Part shown: positions 11,159-20,721 of the stretch, in pieces
Layout: every line of letters begins with the position of its first letter
Numbering within the stretch: the first letter of the stretch is position 1
Source of the DNA: Pseudomonadota bacterium
GTDB lineage: Bacteria > Pseudomonadota > Gammaproteobacteria > Xanthomonadales > Rhodanobacteraceae
DNA length: 52,328 nt
Reading direction: 5' to 3'
Assembly: GCA_018240565.1 (NCBI GenBank)
Contig: JAFEFO010000021.1
Location: 1 to 52,328 of the forward strand
The notes under the pieces: model-generated
Told to the model about the DNA's origin: nothing
The model's database searches: none
Seen by the model: only the letters and a program-made list of their open reading frames with translations
Position numbers and translations under genes: made by a program

Positions 11159-12049
11159 TCAAACCAGCAACAGGTCTCTGCAACGCTTGCGCGTCAGCGG
11201 GCCGAAGCGCAAGGTTTCCAGCAAGTCATCCAGCGCGCCGGTATCCCCGGCAGCGCGCGCGAGCAGGGCTGGCTGCCCGGGTACGGGCGCATCCAGCACG
11301 ATGCTGGCGAGCGTACGCGACAGCATGGCCTGTGCGCGGTGTTCCTTGAGCCGCGTACAGGTTTGCGCGGCGCCGCGCAGGCGCAGGTAGGGCACTTCCT
11401 CGACGCGTGCATACAGCGCGTCGAGGCTGTCGAAGTTGGCCAGCAGTTGCGCCGCGGTCTTGGGACCAACGCCGGGCACGCCGGGGATGTTGTCGATGGC
11501 ATCACCGGTCAGGGCCAGGTAATCGATGACCTGGTCCGGGCGCACGCCGAGCCGCTGCTTTACGCCGTGCGCGTCCCAGCGCACATCGCGCGAAAAATCC
11601 CACTGTTCCACGTCCGCACCGACGAGTTGGCCGAAGTCCTTGTCCGCCGACACGATCACGCCGCGCATGCCGTGCCCGCGCGCGACGGTGAGCGCGCTGC
11701 CGATGAGATCGTCTGCCTCGTATTGCGCATCGCCGAGCACGCACAGGCCCAATGCCGCGGCGACGCGCTTGCAATACGCGAACTGCACCTTCAATTCATC
11801 CGGCGGCAGCTCGCGATTGGCCTTGTAGGCCGGATAGATCGCGTTGCGAAACGAACTGGTCAGCGACTCGTCGAACGCGACTGCCACATGCGTCGGCTGC
11901 ACGCGTTCGAGGAAATCGCACAGAAAGCGCGTGAAACCGTGCACTGCGTTGACCGGTGCGCCATCGGTGTCGAAAAATTCTCGCGGCATCGAATGCCAGG
12001 CACGGAAGACGTAGATGCTGGCGTCGATCAGATGCAGCGTGTCGCTCAC
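11159..12049 (-). CDS. Stand-alone 5'-3' exonuclease (PolI 5'-nuclease/Xni type)
   Basis: 296 residues. This is the FEN-like nuclease domain without a polymerase. LIDASIYVFRAW carries the first metal Asp. VAFDES, AQYEADDLIG, VSADKDFGQLV and LALTGDAIDNIPGVPGVGPKTAAQLL give the remaining acidic ligands and the helix-hairpin-helix. E. coli Xni (ExoIX) is the closest named relative, but several of its acidic residues are missing, whereas they are present here. The start is a GTG at 12049 overlapping the stop of the nitroreductase (GTGA); upstream in-frame sequence is only antisense-like. Its end touches the end of the plus-strand propeller gene. Confidence 0.88.
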   Translation of the reverse strand: MSDTLHLIDASIYVFRAWHSMPREFFDTDGAPVNAVHGFTRFLCDFLERVQPTHVAVAFDESLTSSFRNAIYPAYKANRELPPDELKVQFAYCKRVAAALGLCVLGDAQYEADDLIGSALTVARGHGMRGVIVSADKDFGQLVGADVEQWDFSRDVRWDAHGVKQRLGVRPDQVIDYLALTGDAIDNIPGVPGVGPKTAAQLLANFDSLDALYARVEEVPYLRLRGAAQTCTRLKEHRAQAMLSRTLASIVLDAPVPGQPALLARAAGDTGALDDLLETLRFGPLTRKRCRDLLLV

Positions 12050-12615
12050 AAGCGCAACTCGCCAACGATGTGCGCAAGTTCCGGGCGATTGCGTTCCGGC
12101 GCGGTTTCCCGGGGCGTGCCGATATGCACGAAGCCGATGATGCGCTCGTCGGCGCCGAGTCCGAACAGCACGGCGGCATCGGCATCGTAGGCAGCCCAGC
12201 CGGTCAGCCACTGCGCGCCGAAACCGAGCGCTTGCGCACCGAGCAACAGGTTATGCGCAACACAGCCGGCGGAAAGGAGTTGTTCCTGCGCCGGAACCTT
12301 CGGGTGGTGGTCATCGATGCGTGCGATCACCGCGACGATCAGCGGTGCAAAGGTGAACCGCTCGCGATCCTTCACCAGCAACGCGTCGGCGATGCCCGGT
12401 TCCTTGCGCTGGTGGATCTGCGCAAGTTTCTCGCCGAGCACGGCACGCGTGTCGCCTGCGATGGTGAGCAAGCGCCACGGCGCGAGCTTGCCGTGATCGG
12501 GCACGCGGATTGCCGCTGTCAACAGGCGGTCGAGTTGCTGCGGCGTCGGCCCCGGCTCGCGAAGTTGGCGCGCGGGCGTGGAGCGGCGAGAGTCGAGCCG
12601 TTGCAGCAAATCCAT
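12046..12615 (-). CDS. Nitroreductase-family flavoprotein (YdjA-like)
   Basis: 189 residues, short like E. coli YdjA. RLDSRRSTPARQLREPGPT opens the FMN-binding site, APWRLLTIAGD forms the central strand, and SAGCVAHNLLLGAQALGFGAQWLTGWAA is the characteristic helix. FVHIGTP closes the fold. The probable activity is NAD(P)H-dependent flavin-linked reduction; substrate not predictable. It is the first gene of a pair with the exonuclease (GTGA overlap), an association without an obvious functional link. Confidence 0.88.
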   Translation of the reverse strand: MDLLQRLDSRRSTPARQLREPGPTPQQLDRLLTAAIRVPDHGKLAPWRLLTIAGDTRAVLGEKLAQIHQRKEPGIADALLVKDRERFTFAPLIVAVIARIDDHHPKVPAQEQLLSAGCVAHNLLLGAQALGFGAQWLTGWAAYDADAAVLFGLGADERIIGFVHIGTPRETAPERNRPELAHIVGELRL

Positions 12616-12657
12616 GGTTGGGCCGGCGTGGGAATGTCCGGCAAGAATACCAGTCGA

Positions 12658-13380
12658 CTACGGATGCGCGCACGCAAATGGCAAACACGCGTGCAACCAG
12701 GGAAACATCGGCAGCCACGGTCCGGCCAGTGTGAGCGCGGCGCTGGCGAGCAGGGCGCAACCGGCGATGCGTCGCGCGGCGGGTCGCGCGCTGAATCCGG
12801 CGAAGCGCTGCGCACCGAATGCAGTGAGCGTCATCGACGGCAACGTGCCAAGTCCGAACGCGGCCATCGTCATTGCGCCATGCAGCGCATCGCCCTGCAG
12901 CGCGGAAATGATGAGCACGGTGTAGACGAAGCCGCACGGCATCCATCCCCAGACCATGCCGAAGGCGAGTGCGCGCGGCAGGTTCGTGACGGGCAGCAGG
13001 CGCCGACCAAGCGGGGCGATGCGTTGCCACAGGCGATGGCCCAAGCCAAAACCCGGATCGCGCACGCGCCCGAAGGCGACCAGCGCGCCGAGCAGTAGCG
13101 CGGCCGCGGACAACGCGCGCAATGCGCGTCGCACCACCTCGATGTCGAGCACGCCGATCAAAGAACCGAGTGCGCTGCCGAGCAGCAGGCCGGCGATCGT
13201 GTACGAAAACGCGCGGCCGATCTGATAGCCAATCAGCAGCAACGGACGCGGACGCCCATCTGCGCGCTTGGCGGTGGCGATGCCGAGCGCCGCGGAAATC
13301 CCGCCGCACATGACCAGGCAATGACCGCTCGCGGCGAGGCCGAGCAGAAGCGCGGCAAATAGCGTGAGCGAATCACTCAT
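12658..13380 (-). CDS. TauE/SafE-family membrane protein of the cbb3 locus
   Basis: 240 residues with about six transmembrane helices. GHCLVMCGGISAALG near the N-terminus and WGWMPCGFVYTVL in the middle hold the paired-Cys and Pro-Cys motifs of the SafE/DsbD-like family (usual form HCxGMCGG). It follows ccoS with a 4-bp ATGA overlap and closes the oxidase operon. Because of this position it is probably part of copper or thiol handling for cbb3 assembly. That role is inferred from context. Confidence 0.82.
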   Translation of the reverse strand: MSDSLTLFAALLLGLAASGHCLVMCGGISAALGIATAKRADGRPRPLLLIGYQIGRAFSYTIAGLLLGSALGSLIGVLDIEVVRRALRALSAAALLLGALVAFGRVRDPGFGLGHRLWQRIAPLGRRLLPVTNLPRALAFGMVWGWMPCGFVYTVLIISALQGDALHGAMTMAAFGLGTLPSMTLTAFGAQRFAGFSARPAARRIAGCALLASAALTLAGPWLPMFPWLHACLPFACAHP

Positions 13381-13574
13381 GGCGATGCTTGTTTCGTCGC
13401 AACATCGGGTTGTTCCGGTTCCTCCACTTTCGGCGCCGGATCATCCAGCAGCGGCAGCAACTTCGGCGTGTCCATGTCGTCGAACTGATCGTGTTCCACT
13501 GCCCAGAAAAACGCGATGCCCGCACCCACGATCAGCAGGATCGACAAGGGGATCATGATGACGAGGATGTTCAT
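13377..13574 (-). CDS. ccoS: cbb3 oxidase maturation protein CcoS
   Basis: 65 residues. One N-terminal helix (MNILVIMIPLSILLIVGAGI) is followed by AFFWAVEHDQFDDMD, the signature of CcoS/FixS. The C-terminal tail is Pro/Glu-rich and longer than in short family members. CcoS is required for heme-copper insertion into CcoN. ATGA overlaps link it to ccoI upstream and to the SafE gene downstream. Confidence 0.95.
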   Translation of the reverse strand: MNILVIMIPLSILLIVGAGIAFFWAVEHDQFDDMDTPKLLPLLDDPAPKVEEPEQPDVATKQASP

Positions 13575-16003
13575 GGATTCACATGCACTACGGCCGGTTC
13601 GACAGCGGGGATCCTCGCCGATTCACTGCGGCCGATGCGCAACGCGTTGAGGATCACCACCAGCGAGCTGGCCGACATGCCGATCGCGGCCAGCCACGGC
13701 GGTACGAAGCCGAGCGCGCCCAGCGGCACCACCGCGAGGTTGTAGACGAGTGCCCAGCGCTGGTTCTGGCGCAACACGGCGAGCGTCTGCCGCGCCAGCG
13801 TGCGCGCCTGCGCGAGCGCGGGCAGGTTGTCGCCGTCGATCACGATGTCGCCGGCGGCTTGCGCGAGCTGAGCACCGGATGCGAGCGCGACCGCGACGTC
13901 AGCGCCCGCCAGTACGGGCGCATCGTTGATGCCGTCGCCGATGGCGACGATGCGCGCACCGTCCGCACGCAGATCGCGCAGGCGTTCGAGCTTGTCCGCC
14001 GGACGCATGCGCGCATGCCACGTTTCAATGCCGAGCCGTTGCGCGACGACAGCAACCTTGGCTTGCGCATCGCCACTGGCCAGTTCCACGCGGAGGCCAT
14101 CGGCACGCAGCGCGTCCAGCGCCGCGCGCGCGCCTGCGCGCACGCGCTCGCGCAGGCAAAACGTTGCAATGACCTGCGCGCCATCGGCAAGGACCACCGA
14201 GTCGTCATCGGTGCCGTCCACAGGGTTGGCAAGTGCGAAGGAACGCTGGCCGAGCTTGAGGTGGCGTGCATCGATGGTTCCCTCGATGCCGCCGCCGGCA
14301 ACGGTGCGAATATCCGTAGCGGTTTTGACCGGCAGGCCAATCGCCGCACGTGCGAGCGCATGCGCGACCGGATGCGTGCTGCCGCGCGCGAGCGCTGCGG
14401 CGAACGCCAGCGCCTCGTTGCGATCGTTCGCCGCGATATCGGCGACATCGAGATCGGGTTCGGTCAGCGTGCCGGTCTTGTCGAACACGGCGTGCGTGGC
14501 CAGCGCGAGGTTTTCGATCGCATCGGTGTGCACGACGAATACGCCGCGCGCCGCGAGTACCGACAGGGCGCGCGTCAGCGCCGCCGGCACCGCAAGCGCG
14601 AACGCGCAGGGGCACGAGACGACCAGCACCGCGAGCGTGGCGGTCAACGCGCGTGCCGGATCGGTGAAACTCCAGCCGATCGCGCACAACGCGGCGAGCG
14701 CGAGCACGCGCGCGACGAAGCCGGCCGCCATGCGCTCGCCAGCTTGCGCCAGGCGCGGGCGCTCGCTCTGCGCGCGCGCGACCAGTGCGGCGATTCCAGC
14801 CAATGCGGTATCGGCGCCGACGCGCGTCACGCGCGCGACGACTGGCCCATCGAGCAACACGCTGCCACCGACGAGCGCATCGCCGCAGGACTTGCGTACG
14901 GGCGCGGATTCACCAGTCAGCAGCGATTCGTCGACGCGACTCGCGGCACTTTCCAGCATGGCGTCGGCGGGCACGCGCTCGCCCTGCGCGATCTGCACGC
15001 GTTCGCCAACGGCGAGTTCGAGTGCGCCGATGTGCTCGATGCCGCCATCGGCACGGATGCGCTCGGCGAATGCCGGCGTGAGTCGCGCCATGGCATCGGC
15101 GAGGTTGCCGGCGCGATGGCGCGCGCGCATTTCCAGGTATCGCCCGATGAGCAGGAAGAACACGAACATGCTCACCGAATCGAAATACACCTCGCCGCCA
15201 CCGCGCATGGCCTCGATCACGCTCGCGCCATAGATCAGCGCGATGGCGAGCGCGACCGGCACGTCCATGCCCAGGGTGCGCGCGCGCAAGGCGCGCACGG
15301 CGCCGGCGAAGAACGGTGCGGCGGAGTAGAAGACCACCGGCGTGGCGACGAGCAGGCCCAGCCAGCGCATGGCATCGCGCGTGGCGGCGTCCATCGTCGT
15401 GAATGCGCCCAGGTACAGGGCGCTCGCGTACATCATCGCCTGCATCGCGCCGAATCCGGCCACGGCCAGGCGCTTGAGCGCGGCGCGCGACTCGCGCCGG
15501 CGCGCGTCGTCGAGCGCGGCGGCATCCAGCGGCAAGGCGCCATAGCCGGTGCGCGCGAGCGCGGCGAGGATCGTCGGCAAGTCTGCACGCGCCGGATCCC
15601 AGACGATGCGCGCGCGCTGCGCCGACGCATTGACCTGCACGGAGGCAACGCCCGGCACGGCCGACAGCGAGCGCTCGATCAACCACACGCAGGCGGAGCA
15701 ACGGATGCCATCGATGAGCAGCAGGGTTTCGTTTTGCCCGGCGCCGAGTTTGCGCACGACATGCCGTGCCAGTTCCGGACGTGCCCACGTTTGAACATTG
15801 CGCTGCGCGGCCTGTGGGTCCGGCGCACGCAGCGACGGCGCGCTGCGCAGGCGGTAGTAATCGGCGAGGCCCAGCTTGTCGATCCATTCCGCCGCGGCAC
15901 GGCAACCGTTGCAGCACACGTCGTGCGTGCCGCCGGCAACGCTCGCCGTGGGCGGATTGGCTGGCAACGGTTCGCCGCAGTGCCAGCACGCGCCGGCATT
16001 CAT
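13571..16003 (-). CDS. ccoI: Copper-exporting P1B-type ATPase CcoI
   Basis: 810 residues. The order is an N-terminal CWHCGEPL...DVCCNGC metal-binding zinc-finger-like region typical of CcoI/FixI, and an HMA domain with IRCSACVWLIERSL (near 98). The P-type ATPase core follows: CPC in VVSCPCAFALAVPAAL, phosphorylation site FDKTGTLTEPD, and GDGINDAPVLAGADVAVAL. It supplies copper to the extracytoplasmic side for cbb3 oxidase assembly rather than for detoxification. The ATG at 16003 overlaps the end of the upstream gene (ATGA). A long open frame on the opposite strand is a GC-bias shadow. Confidence 0.95.
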   Translation of the reverse strand: MNAGACWHCGEPLPANPPTASVAGGTHDVCCNGCRAAAEWIDKLGLADYYRLRSAPSLRAPDPQAAQRNVQTWARPELARHVVRKLGAGQNETLLLIDGIRCSACVWLIERSLSAVPGVASVQVNASAQRARIVWDPARADLPTILAALARTGYGALPLDAAALDDARRRESRAALKRLAVAGFGAMQAMMYASALYLGAFTTMDAATRDAMRWLGLLVATPVVFYSAAPFFAGAVRALRARTLGMDVPVALAIALIYGASVIEAMRGGGEVYFDSVSMFVFFLLIGRYLEMRARHRAGNLADAMARLTPAFAERIRADGGIEHIGALELAVGERVQIAQGERVPADAMLESAASRVDESLLTGESAPVRKSCGDALVGGSVLLDGPVVARVTRVGADTALAGIAALVARAQSERPRLAQAGERMAAGFVARVLALAALCAIGWSFTDPARALTATLAVLVVSCPCAFALAVPAALTRALSVLAARGVFVVHTDAIENLALATHAVFDKTGTLTEPDLDVADIAANDRNEALAFAAALARGSTHPVAHALARAAIGLPVKTATDIRTVAGGGIEGTIDARHLKLGQRSFALANPVDGTDDDSVVLADGAQVIATFCLRERVRAGARAALDALRADGLRVELASGDAQAKVAVVAQRLGIETWHARMRPADKLERLRDLRADGARIVAIGDGINDAPVLAGADVAVALASGAQLAQAAGDIVIDGDNLPALAQARTLARQTLAVLRQNQRWALVYNLAVVPLGALGFVPPWLAAIGMSASSLVVILNALRIGRSESARIPAVEPAVVHVNP

Positions 16004-16227
16004 GGCGACTTGTCCGGCTTCGGTGGCCGCGTCACCGGCACCTTCATGACCTGCGGGCCGGTGACCGGCAAGGGCGGATCGGCGTAGCGCTGCGCGACGA
16101 CGATCAGCCAGATGCAGCCGACGATGGAGGCGACAAAGACGGCCATGCCCAACCAGACGATGCCTTGGGCGTACCACGCGACGTTCTTGTTGCGTGGTTC
16201 GGCGTCATTTCGTGTTGGTCGGATCAC
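16000..16227 (-). CDS. Short FixH/CcoH-like membrane protein
   Basis: 75 residues. A polar N-terminus is followed by one transmembrane helix (GIVWLGMAVFVASIVGCIWL) and a Pro-rich periplasmic tail ending TRPPKPDKSP. Its place between ccoP and ccoI is that of ccoH/fixH. FixH normally has about 150-170 residues with a cupredoxin-like periplasmic domain, which is missing here. It overlaps ccoP by 23 bp and ccoI by 4 bp. It is either a reduced CcoH or an unrelated small subunit; position favours the former. Confidence 0.65.
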   Translation of the reverse strand: MIRPTRNDAEPRNKNVAWYAQGIVWLGMAVFVASIVGCIWLIVVAQRYADPPLPVTGPQVMKVPVTRPPKPDKSP

Positions 16228-17116
16228 CGTGCGACAGCGAATAGACGTAGGCTGCGATCACGCGCGCATCGTTGGCCCCCAGGCGCCCGCGCCAGGACGG
16301 CATGATGCCGCCGCGGCCTTCGCGGATGGTCGTCTCGAGGGTTTCCAGATCGCCGCCGTAGAGCCAGTTGTTGGCGGTGAGGTTCGGTGCGCCGATGGCG
16401 GGATTGCCGCGGCCTTCGGGGCCATGGCAGGCAGAGCAGACCGTGAACAGCGCCTTGCCCGCCGTCGCCTTGGCCGCGTCGTGCGGCAGGTTCGACAGAC
16501 TCAACACGTAGTTGGCGAGGTTGGCGACGCCGGCGTCGCCGAACTGCGGGCCCCACGCCGGCATCGCGCCGTGGCGGCCGTCGAGGATGCTGGTCTCGAT
16601 GGCCTTGCCGTCGCCGCCGTAGAGCCAGTCGTTGTCGGCGAGGTTGGGCGCGCCAAGCAGCACGTTGCCATGCGCATCGCGACCATGGCAGGCGGCGCAG
16701 TTGTCGCGGAACAGCACCTCGCCCATCGCCAGCGCCTCGCGGTCGCCGGCCAGTTGTTCGATCGAATACTTGTCGAAGCGCTGGAAGGCGGCGTCCAGGC
16801 GTGCGTCGTTGGCGGCGGTGTCGCGCGCGAGCTCGCCGTGAGAGGTCCAGCCGAGCGTGCCCTTGTGGTTGCCGAATCCCGGATACAGCATCAGGTAGCC
16901 GAACGCGCCGAAAAACATCGCGAACGAAACCAGGATCCACCACATCGGCAACCGATGCATGCCTTCGCGGATTGCGCCATGCGCCCAGACGTGACCGGTC
17001 GTGCCATCTGGCAGGGTCGGGACTTTTGCGCGCGGCGCCCACAGAAACAGGATGAACGTGATGCCCAGGTTGAACACCACGAGGAACATCACCCACAGCG
17101 ACCAGGCATTGCTCAT
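16205..17116 (-). CDS. ccoP: cbb3 oxidase subunit III, diheme cytochrome CcoP
   Basis: 303 residues. Two N-terminal membrane segments (about 5-25 and 55-76, as in longer CcoP proteins), then two cytochrome c domains with heme sites CAACH (near 145) and CSACH (near 228). Candidate axial methionines are in GAMPAWGP and GIMPSWRG. It passes electrons from soluble cytochromes to CcoO. The start codon overlaps the ccoQ stop (ATGA at 17116-17113). Confidence 0.96.
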   Translation of the reverse strand: MSNAWSLWVMFLVVFNLGITFILFLWAPRAKVPTLPDGTTGHVWAHGAIREGMHRLPMWWILVSFAMFFGAFGYLMLYPGFGNHKGTLGWTSHGELARDTAANDARLDAAFQRFDKYSIEQLAGDREALAMGEVLFRDNCAACHGRDAHGNVLLGAPNLADNDWLYGGDGKAIETSILDGRHGAMPAWGPQFGDAGVANLANYVLSLSNLPHDAAKATAGKALFTVCSACHGPEGRGNPAIGAPNLTANNWLYGGDLETLETTIREGRGGIMPSWRGRLGANDARVIAAYVYSLSHGDPTNTK

Positions 17117-17289
17117 GGCTTGTCCTCCGTGGCGATGGCATTGGCGCCATCGTCTTCCATCGGCAGCCGCGCCAGGTCGTTGAAGACGCGCTTGTGCCAC
17201 GGCATCCACGCCCAGACCCAGATGCCGATGAAGGCAAGCATCATGGCGATGATGAAGAAGCCGGCGATGTCTCCCCAGATCGGATTCAT
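17113..17289 (-). CDS. ccoQ: cbb3 oxidase small subunit CcoQ/FixQ
   Basis: 58 residues, found by translating the gap between ccoO and cco[21 protein letters not shown] begins it, then [20 protein letters not shown]. The single transmembrane helix and the [15 protein letters not shown] pattern match CcoQ, which stabilises the complex. It has 4-bp overlaps with ccoO (17286-17289) and ccoP (17113-17116). Confidence 0.92.
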   Translation of the reverse strand: MNPIWGDIAGFFIIAMMLAFIGIWVWAWMPWHKRVFNDLARLPMEDDGANAIATEDKP

Positions 17290-17948
17290 GGCGCACCTCC
17301 ATCAGAAGCCGGCGCCGCTGGCGCCGCGGCCGGCTTTTGCGGTTCGTTGTCGATGCCCAGTCCCTGCAGGTAGGCGATCAGCGCGTCCATTTCGGTCTTG
17401 CCGGCCACCGCCTTGGGTGCGTTCTTGATGTCGGCGTCGCTATACGGATCGCCGAGCATGCGCAGCACGCGCATGCGCGCCTGGATATCCTTGCCGTCGA
17501 GCAACGCGAGCGACAGCCACGGGTAATCGGGCATGTTCGACTGCGGCACCACCTCGCGCGGAGCCATCAGGTGCACGCGCTGCCAGGCATCCGAATACTT
17601 GCCGCCGACGCGGGCCAGATCCGGCCCGGTGCGCTTGCTGCCCCACTGGAACGGGCGGTCGTAGACCGATTCGCTGGCGGTCGAATAGTGTCCGTAGCGT
17701 TCGGTCTCGAAGCGCAGGGCGCGGATCATCTGCGAGTGGCACAGGTAGCAGCCTTCGCGCACGTAGACGTCGCGTCCGGCCAGGCGCAGCGGATCATACG
17801 GCTTGACCCCTTCGGCTGGCTGCACCTTGTTGGCCTCGATGAACAGCGGCGTGATTTCCGCCAGGCCGCCGATCGACACCATGATCGCGGTGAGGATGCC
17901 GAGCGTCCACACATGTTTTTCAATGAACTCGAAATGACGATAGGCCAT
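17286..17948 (-). CDS. ccoO: cbb3 oxidase subunit II, monoheme cytochrome CcoO
   Basis: 220 residues. One N-terminal helix ([19 protein letters not shown]) anchors a cytochrome c domain whose heme site is [10 protein letters not shown] (near 67). The [10 protein letters not shown] lead-in and [13 protein letters not shown] and MPDYPWL segments are standard for CcoO/FixO. The C-terminus is Ala/Pro-rich. It starts 10 bp after ccoN and is coupled to ccoQ by ATGA. Confidence 0.96.
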   Translation of the reverse strand: MAYRHFEFIEKHVWTLGILTAIMVSIGGLAEITPLFIEANKVQPAEGVKPYDPLRLAGRDVYVREGCYLCHSQMIRALRFETERYGHYSTASESVYDRPFQWGSKRTGPDLARVGGKYSDAWQRVHLMAPREVVPQSNMPDYPWLSLALLDGKDIQARMRVLRMLGDPYSDADIKNAPKAVAGKTEMDALIAYLQGLGIDNEPQKPAAAPAAPASDGGAP

Positions 17949-17958
17949 GGGACGGTCC

Positions 17959-19425
17959 TCAACCGTGAGCCGGCAATGGCGCCGGTGATTGGTGGACGTC
18001 GGGTTCCGGGATCGGAACCGGAATGGGCGAGATGATCGGCTTGCGCGCGTCGGCGGCGGTGTACCACAGGTTCCACGCCATCACCCACATGCCGAGCCAG
18101 ATCAGCACGCCGCCGAACCAGCGGAACATGTACAACGGCTTGATCGCGATCAGGCTGTCGAGGAAGGAATAGGTCAGCGCACCGTCCGGATTGGTCGCAC
18201 GCCACATCATGCCTTCGGTGACGCCGGCGGCCCACATCGCGATGACGTAGAACAACGTGCCGATCAGGTGCAGCCAGAAGTGCAGTTCCATGCCCTTGCG
18301 CGAATACATCTCCGGGCGCCCGAGCGCGCGCGGCGCCATCGCGTAGAGCGATCCGATCGTGATCATCGCCACCCAGCCTAGCGAACCCGAATGCACGTGG
18401 GCGATGGTCCAGTCGGTGTAGTGCGACAGCGAGTTCACCGTCTTGACCGCCATCAGCGAGCCTTCGAACGTGGCGGCGGCATAGAACACCAGCGCCATCA
18501 CCATGAACTTGGCGGCGGGATCGTCCTTCAGCCGATGCCATGAACCGTTGAACGTGAACAGGCCGTTTGCCGCCGAGCCCCAGCTCGGCATCAGCAACAC
18601 CAGCGAAAATGCCATGCCGACCGATTGCACCCAATCGGGCAGGGCGGTGTACATCAGGTGATGCGAACCCGCCCACATGTAGACCGAAATCAGCGCCCAG
18701 AAATTGACGATGGAGAAGCGGTAGCTCCACAGCGGCTGCTGCGCCTGGCGCGGCACGAAGTAGTACATCATGCCGAGGAAGCCGGCGGTGAGGAAGAACG
18801 CGACCGCATTGTGGCCGTACCACCACTGCACCATCGCATCGACGGCGCCGGAATACACCGGATACGACTTGGTCATCGATACCGGGATGGCGATGTTGTT
18901 GACGATGTGCAGCAGGCCGACGGCGATGATGAAGGCGCCGTAGTACCAGTTGGCCACATAGATATGGCGGATGCGCCGGCGCGCCAGCGTGGCGAAGAAT
19001 ACCCAGCCGAAGCTCACCCAGACGATGGCGATGAGGATGTCCACGAACCATTCGGGCTCGGCGTATTCCTTGCTCTGGGTCATGCCCAGCGGCATCGTCA
19101 CCATGGCCAGCACGCAGATCAGTTGCCATCCCCAGAACGTGAATTCGGCGAGGCGCGGCAATGCCAGGCGCGTGTGGCCGGTGCGCTGCACGACGTAATA
19201 GCAGGTGCCCATCAGCGCCGATCCGCCGAACGCGAAGATCACGCCGAAGGTGTGGTCCGGGCGCAGCTTGCTGAACGTGAGGAAGGGAACATCCAGGTTC
19301 CAGAACGGCCAAGCCAGTTCGGCGGCCAGATACATGCCGACCAGCATGCCGATGATGCCCCAGACGGCCGAGGCGAACAGGAACAGGCGAACGACCTTGT
19401 CGTCGTAGGTTTCGATCGTGCTCAT
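17959..19425 (-). CDS. ccoN: cbb3 oxidase catalytic subunit I CcoN
   Basis: 488 residues, about 12 transmembrane helices. Heme/copper ligands appear in [14 protein letters not shown], the [12 protein letters not shown]u-B region, [12 protein letters not shown], and the [12 protein letters not shown] heme pair. The Tyr in [11 protein letters not shown] is at the place of the cross-linked Tyr of C-type oxidases. It reduces O2 at high affinity, so the organism can respire at low oxygen. It is the first gene of an eight-gene operon running to 12658; a degenerate Anr/FNR-like site lies about 60 bp upstream. Confidence 0.97.
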   Translation of the reverse strand: MSTIETYDDKVVRLFLFASAVWGIIGMLVGMYLAAELAWPFWNLDVPFLTFSKLRPDHTFGVIFAFGGSALMGTCYYVVQRTGHTRLALPRLAEFTFWGWQLICVLAMVTMPLGMTQSKEYAEPEWFVDILIAIVWVSFGWVFFATLARRRIRHIYVANWYYGAFIIAVGLLHIVNNIAIPVSMTKSYPVYSGAVDAMVQWWYGHNAVAFFLTAGFLGMMYYFVPRQAQQPLWSYRFSIVNFWALISVYMWAGSHHLMYTALPDWVQSVGMAFSLVLLMPSWGSAANGLFTFNGSWHRLKDDPAAKFMVMALVFYAAATFEGSLMAVKTVNSLSHYTDWTIAHVHSGSLGWVAMITIGSLYAMAPRALGRPEMYSRKGMELHFWLHLIGTLFYVIAMWAAGVTEGMMWRATNPDGALTYSFLDSLIAIKPLYMFRWFGGVLIWLGMWVMAWNLWYTAADARKPIISPIPVPIPEPDVHQSPAPLPAHG

Positions 19426-19478
19426 GGATGGGTCCTGAAATGGCCGCGCATTTTCGCAAAGATACCCTAGCGCCTGCC

Positions 19479-19492
19479 TTGACGCACGTCAT
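19479..19492 (-). promoter_or_regulatory. Degenerate Anr/FNR-like box upstream of ccoN
   Basis: On the minus strand ATGACGTGCGTCAA resembles the FNR/Anr consensus TTGAT-N4-ATCAA (7 of 10 specified bases). It is centred about 60 bp upstream of the ccoN ATG. cbb3 operons are commonly oxygen-regulated by FNR-type proteins. A weak -10 (TATCTT, 19464-19459) is spaced too close for a standard class II FNR promoter, so this is tentative. Confidence 0.3.
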
Positions 19493-19587
19493 TGCATGCG
19501 ACCGGCGCTTGTGTCTTTCGCGCCTATGGCCAATGCGTCCGCGCATGGGTTAGGATCACCGATTGTGCCGTCGATCGGGAGGGATTC

Positions 19588-20721
19588 ATGGCAATCACCT
19601 TGGGCGTGGTGCGCGAGACTGTATCCGGCGAGCGGCGCGTGGCGCTGACGCCGGACGTGGCGAAAAAATACAAGGCCCGTGGCGCCGACATGCTCGTCGA
19701 GCGCGGCGCCGGGCAGTCGAGTTTCCCGGATGCGGCATTCAAGGACGCGCAGATCGATGCGGATGCGCGCGGGGTGCTCGGACGCGCCGACGTGCTGCTC
19801 ACTGTGCAGCCGCCGACGCTGGATGAAATCGCCGGCTTGCGCGAAGGCACGGTCACGATCGGTTACTTGTCGCCGCACCTGGCGCCGGAACGCATCAAGG
19901 CCCTGCGCGATCGCAAGATCACCAGTTTCGCGATGGAGCTGCTGCCGCGCACGACGCGCGCACAGGCGATGGACGTGCTGTCCTCGCAGGCCAATATCGC
20001 CGGCTACAAGGCGGTTCTGATCGCGGCCGAGGCAAGCCCCAAATTTTTTCCGATGATGACCACCGCCGCCGGTACGGTACGGCCGTCGAAAGTGCTGATC
20101 GTCGGCGCGGGCGTAGCCGGCTTGCAGGCCATTGCCACGGCGCGCCGTTTGGGTGCGCAGGTCGAAGGCTTCGACGTGCGGCCGGAGACGAAAGAACAGA
20201 TCCAGTCGCTCGGCGCCAAATACGTGGAACTCGGCGTCAGCGCCGCCGGCACGGGCGGCTACGCGCGCGAACTCACCGCGGAAGAACGCGCGCAACAGCA
20301 GGCCGCGCTGGCCGAGCACATCAAGGGCGTGGATGTCATCGTCACCACCGCTGCCGTGCCGGGACGCAAGGCGCCGCGCATCATCACCAAGGCCATGGTC
20401 GAAGGCATGAAGGCCGGCGCGGTGATCGTGGACATCGCCGCCGAGACGGGCGGCAACTGCGAGCTGACGGAAGCCGGCAAAACCATCGTTAGCAACAATG
20501 GCGTGACCATCATCGGACCGGTGAACCTGGCCGCCAGCGCGCCGATCCATGCCAGCGAGCTGTACGCGAAAAACCTGTACAACTTCCTGGAATTGAGCCT
20601 GAAGGACGGCGCGCTGAACCTGGACTGGACGGACGAGCTGATCGCCAAGACCTGCGTCACGCATGCGGGGCAGATCAAGCACGAGGCGACGAAACAGCTG
20701 GTCGAAGGAGCACAGCCATGA
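19588..20721 (+). CDS. pntAA: NAD(P) transhydrogenase alpha subunit, NAD domain
   Basis: 377 residues, domain I of proton-translocating transhydrogenase as a separate polypeptide. RETVSGERRVALTPD opens it. RTTRAQAMDVLSSQANIAGY is the mobile-loop region, and VLIVGAGVAGLQAIATARRLGA is the NAD-binding Rossmann motif. It starts at an ATG with a GGGAGGG ribosome site about 6 bp upstream; an earlier in-frame ATG at 19492 lacks one. It overlaps pntAB by 4 bp. Divergent from ccoN across 162 bp. Confidence 0.96.
   Translation: MAITLGVVRETVSGERRVALTPDVAKKYKARGADMLVERGAGQSSFPDAAFKDAQIDADARGVLGRADVLLTVQPPTLDEIAGLREGTVTIGYLSPHLAPERIKALRDRKITSFAMELLPRTTRAQAMDVLSSQANIAGYKAVLIAAEASPKFFPMMTTAAGTVRPSKVLIVGAGVAGLQAIATARRLGAQVEGFDVRPETKEQIQSLGAKYVELGVSAAGTGGYARELTAEERAQQQAALAEHIKGVDVIVTTAAVPGRKAPRIITKAMVEGMKAGAVIVDIAAETGGNCELTEAGKTIVSNNGVTIIGPVNLAASAPIHASELYAKNLYNFLELSLKDGALNLDWTDELIAKTCVTHAGQIKHEATKQLVEGAQP

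Noticed and set aside
13583..16087. 834-codon open frame on the plus strand opposite ccoI
   Set aside because: It is rich in Arg, Ala, His and Gln with no domain, lies fully antisense to a clear P-type ATPase and follows from GC bias at third positions.
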